Assembly (NCBI GenBank): GCA_002369495.1
Contig: DFFD01000011.1
Location: 1-6,607, forward strand
From: Lachnospiraceae bacterium UBA3785
GTDB lineage: Bacteria > Bacillota > Clostridia > Lachnospirales > Lachnospiraceae
Direction: 5' to 3'
Length of the DNA stretch: 6,607 nt
A program made the translations under genes and the position numbers. Under the pieces are notes generated by a model that saw nothing but the letters and a program-made list of their open reading frames with translations, ran no database searches and was not told the DNA's origin. This document shows, piece after piece, positions 5,050 to 6,607 of the stretch (positions are counted from its first letter, which is position 1; each line of letters opens with the position of its first letter).

Positions 5050-6607
5050 TGGCAGAAAAAATCGTACTGATCGACGGACACAGCATCCTGTTTCGGGCAT
5101 TCTACGGAATGCCCCTCACCATGACCGCCCCGGACGGGACCCACACGAACGCGGTCTACGGCTTCCTCGCGATCCTGCGGAAAGTCCTCGCGGACGAGAC
5201 GCCGGATTATCTCGCGGTAGCGTTCGACACCTCCGCGCCGACCTTCCGCCACAGGATGTACGAGGCCTACAAGGGCACCCGGCAGGCGGCTCCGGAGGAA
5301 TTCCACGAGCAGGTGCCGCTCATCAAGGAGATCCTGGACGCGATGGAGATCCCGCACATCGAGATGCCGGGTTGGGAGGCGGACGACATCCTGGGGACGC
5401 TCGCGCGCCTCTCGGAGGAGAAGGATATCAAGGTGTCCCTCATTTCCGGCGACCGCGACCTGCTGCAGATCGCGACGGAGAAGACCGAGATCATTATCCC
5501 GAAGACGAAGGGCGGCCAGACGACGTACGAGCGCTATTTCGCGAAAGATGTTACGGAGGCGATGGGCGTCACGCCGAAGGAGTTCATCGACATGAAGGCC
5601 CTCATGGGCGACTCCTCGGACAATATCCCAGGCCTGCCCGGCGTGGGTCCGAAGACGGCGTCCGCGATCATCGCGAAATATCACAGCATCGAAAATGCGC
5701 ACGAGCACGTCTCCGAGATCACCCCGAAGAAGGCGCGGACCGCGATGGAGGAGCACTACGATCTCGCCGTGCTCTCGAAAGAGCTGGCGGCGATCTGCAC
5801 GAAAGCCCCGGTCGAGGCGGATTTCGATGCGCTCCGGCTCGGCAATATTTACAATGAGAAGACCTACGAGGTCTTTAAGCGCCTCAATTTCAAGAGCCTG
5901 CTCTCCGCGTTCGACAAAAAGGAGATGAAGGCGCAGGAGACGTTCTCTTACGAGCGCGTGGCGGAGCTCGCGCGGGCGGACGAGATCTTTTCCGCGGCCT
6001 TTAATGAGCAGGAGATTGGCGTCGGCCTTGTCGCAGAAAAAGGGCGGGTCTATGCGCTCGCGCTGGCTTTCCCGGGCACGAACGCCGCGTTTGTCCCGGA
6101 AGGGTTCCTCTCGGAGAGCTGGCTGGCCGGCCGGTTCGCGGATCTTTACAAAAATGCAGACCTCACCGCCTGCATGAATGCCAAGGAGCTTCTCCGGGAT
6201 CTTCATTTTGCGGATGCGGGCAGACTCTTTGACTGCGTGATCGCCGCCTACCTTATCGACCCGCTGAAATCCGACTGGTCCTACGGCGACATCGCAGGCG
6301 GTTACACCTCCCTCAAGGTGCAGTCCGCGGAGGAGCTGATCGGAAAGAAGGGCCCGGCTGGATATCTCGCCGATGTGAGGAAGCAGGCCGCGAAGGAGAA
6401 TATTTCCGAAGAGCAGGCCGAGGAGAAGGCGAAGGAACGGTTTGCAGAGCTCGCGGCCTCCATGGCGGCCGTCTCGCTGGCGGCGCGGAAGAACCTTGAG
6501 GAGAAACTCGCGGCGGAGGAGATGCTCGGTCTCTTCAGAGACGTCGAGATGCCCCTCACCGAGGTGCTTGCCGGCATGGAGCAGGAGGGGATCCTTGCGA
6601 GCCGGGA
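5049..6607 (+). CDS. polA: DNA polymerase I, N-terminal part (5'-3' exonuclease and degenerate 3'-5' exonuclease domains), 3' end outside window
   Basis: 519 codons of an expected 850-900 are present. Residues 1 to about 290 are a complete FEN-like 5'-3' exonuclease: D9 in LIDGHS, FDTSAPTFRH (59-68), YKGTR (74-78), WEADD (109-113), SGDRD (133-137) and the GDSSDNIPG...GVGPKTA helix-hairpin-helix (about 187-203) keep all expected metal-binding acids. It removes RNA primers and damaged strands in lagging-strand maturation and excision repair. The next domain (about 310-500) has the position of the 3'-5' exonuclease but lost its catalytic acids: the Exo I DxE is replaced around GVGLVAEKG, Exo II reads NAKELL without its Asp, and the YxxxD of Exo III is absent. 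So it should not proofread, as in many Firmicutes Pol I enzymes. The polymerase domain lies beyond the window. ATG 5049 overlaps the upstream stop codon, with GGAGG (5038-5042) 6 nt before it. Confidence 0.97.
   Translation, partial: MAEKIVLIDGHSILFRAFYGMPLTMTAPDGTHTNAVYGFLAILRKVLADETPDYLAVAFDTSAPTFRHRMYEAYKGTRQAAPEEFHEQVPLIKEILDAMEIPHIEMPGWEADDILGTLARLSEEKDIKVSLISGDRDLLQIATEKTEIIIPKTKGGQTTYERYFAKDVTEAMGVTPKEFIDMKALMGDSSDNIPGLPGVGPKTASAIIAKYHSIENAHEHVSEITPKKARTAMEEHYDLAVLSKELAAICTKAPVEADFDALRLGNIYNEKTYEVFKRLNFKSLLSAFDKKEMKAQETFSYERVAELARADEIFSAAFNEQEIGVGLVAEKGRVYALALAFPGTNAAFVPEGFLSESWLAGRFADLYKNADLTACMNAKELLRDLHFADAGRLFDCVIAAYLIDPLKSDWSYGDIAGGYTSLKVQSAEELIGKKGPAGYLADVRKQAAKENISEEQAEEKAKERFAELAASMAAVSLAARKNLEEKLAAEEMLGLFRDVEMPLTEVLAGMEQEGILASR

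Noticed and set aside
5004..6206. 400-codon minus-strand frame
   Set aside because: Antisense shadow of polA, whose exonuclease motifs are complete on the plus strand.

Overview
The window reads as chromosomal DNA of a fairly GC-rich Firmicute, most likely a Clostridia/Lachnospiraceae-type anaerobe. The clues are a textbook T-box riboswitch, strong AGGAGG-type ribosome binding sites, sigma-A promoters with 17-bp spacers, a Pol I with a degenerate proofreading domain, and a zinc-finger anti-sigma-like gene directly before polA. The genus is not determined; the assignment rests on gene content and order, not on a database search.

Layout, left to right. (1) Positions 1-1997, minus strand: a 3'-truncated gene for an unusual three-part protein, made of an XRE-type helix-turn-helix, a cupin, and an AMP-forming acyl-CoA synthetase of the medium-chain/ACSM-like group. 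(2) Positions 2031-2369, minus strand: its promoter and a roughly 300-nt T-box leader. Stem I, specifier loop, stem II and III hairpins, antiterminator and competing terminator can all be traced by hand. The specifier reads ATC (Ile), and the TGGT acceptor-pairing bulge fits a tRNA with discriminator A. (3) Positions 2398-3177, plus strand: a divergent promoter and a 240-aa P-loop ATPase of the MinD/CobQ-like kind, function unknown. (4) Positions 3182-3369: a dense REP-like array of nine GGGACGGTTC-type units around a 14-bp perfect hairpin, lying between two convergent genes. (5) Positions 3378-4577, minus strand: coaBC, bifunctional enzyme of coenzyme A synthesis. (6) Positions 4578-4662: divergent spacer with two promoters facing each other. 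(7) Positions 4663-5049, plus strand: a small zf-HC2 membrane protein, translationally coupled to (8) polA (5049 to the window end, 3'-truncated).

The main biological idea is in the left third. A gene for activating a carboxylic acid to its CoA thioester appears to be switched on by uncharged tRNA-Ile. This would make sense if the enzyme activates a branched short-chain acid such as 2-methylbutyrate, which some anaerobes reductively carboxylate to the isoleucine 2-oxoacid. The fused XRE-cupin part would add a second layer of control or metabolite sensing. The T-box and the domain fusion are seen directly; the substrate and pathway are inference. The rest of the window is housekeeping (CoA synthesis, DNA repair/replication) with interesting intergenic structure.
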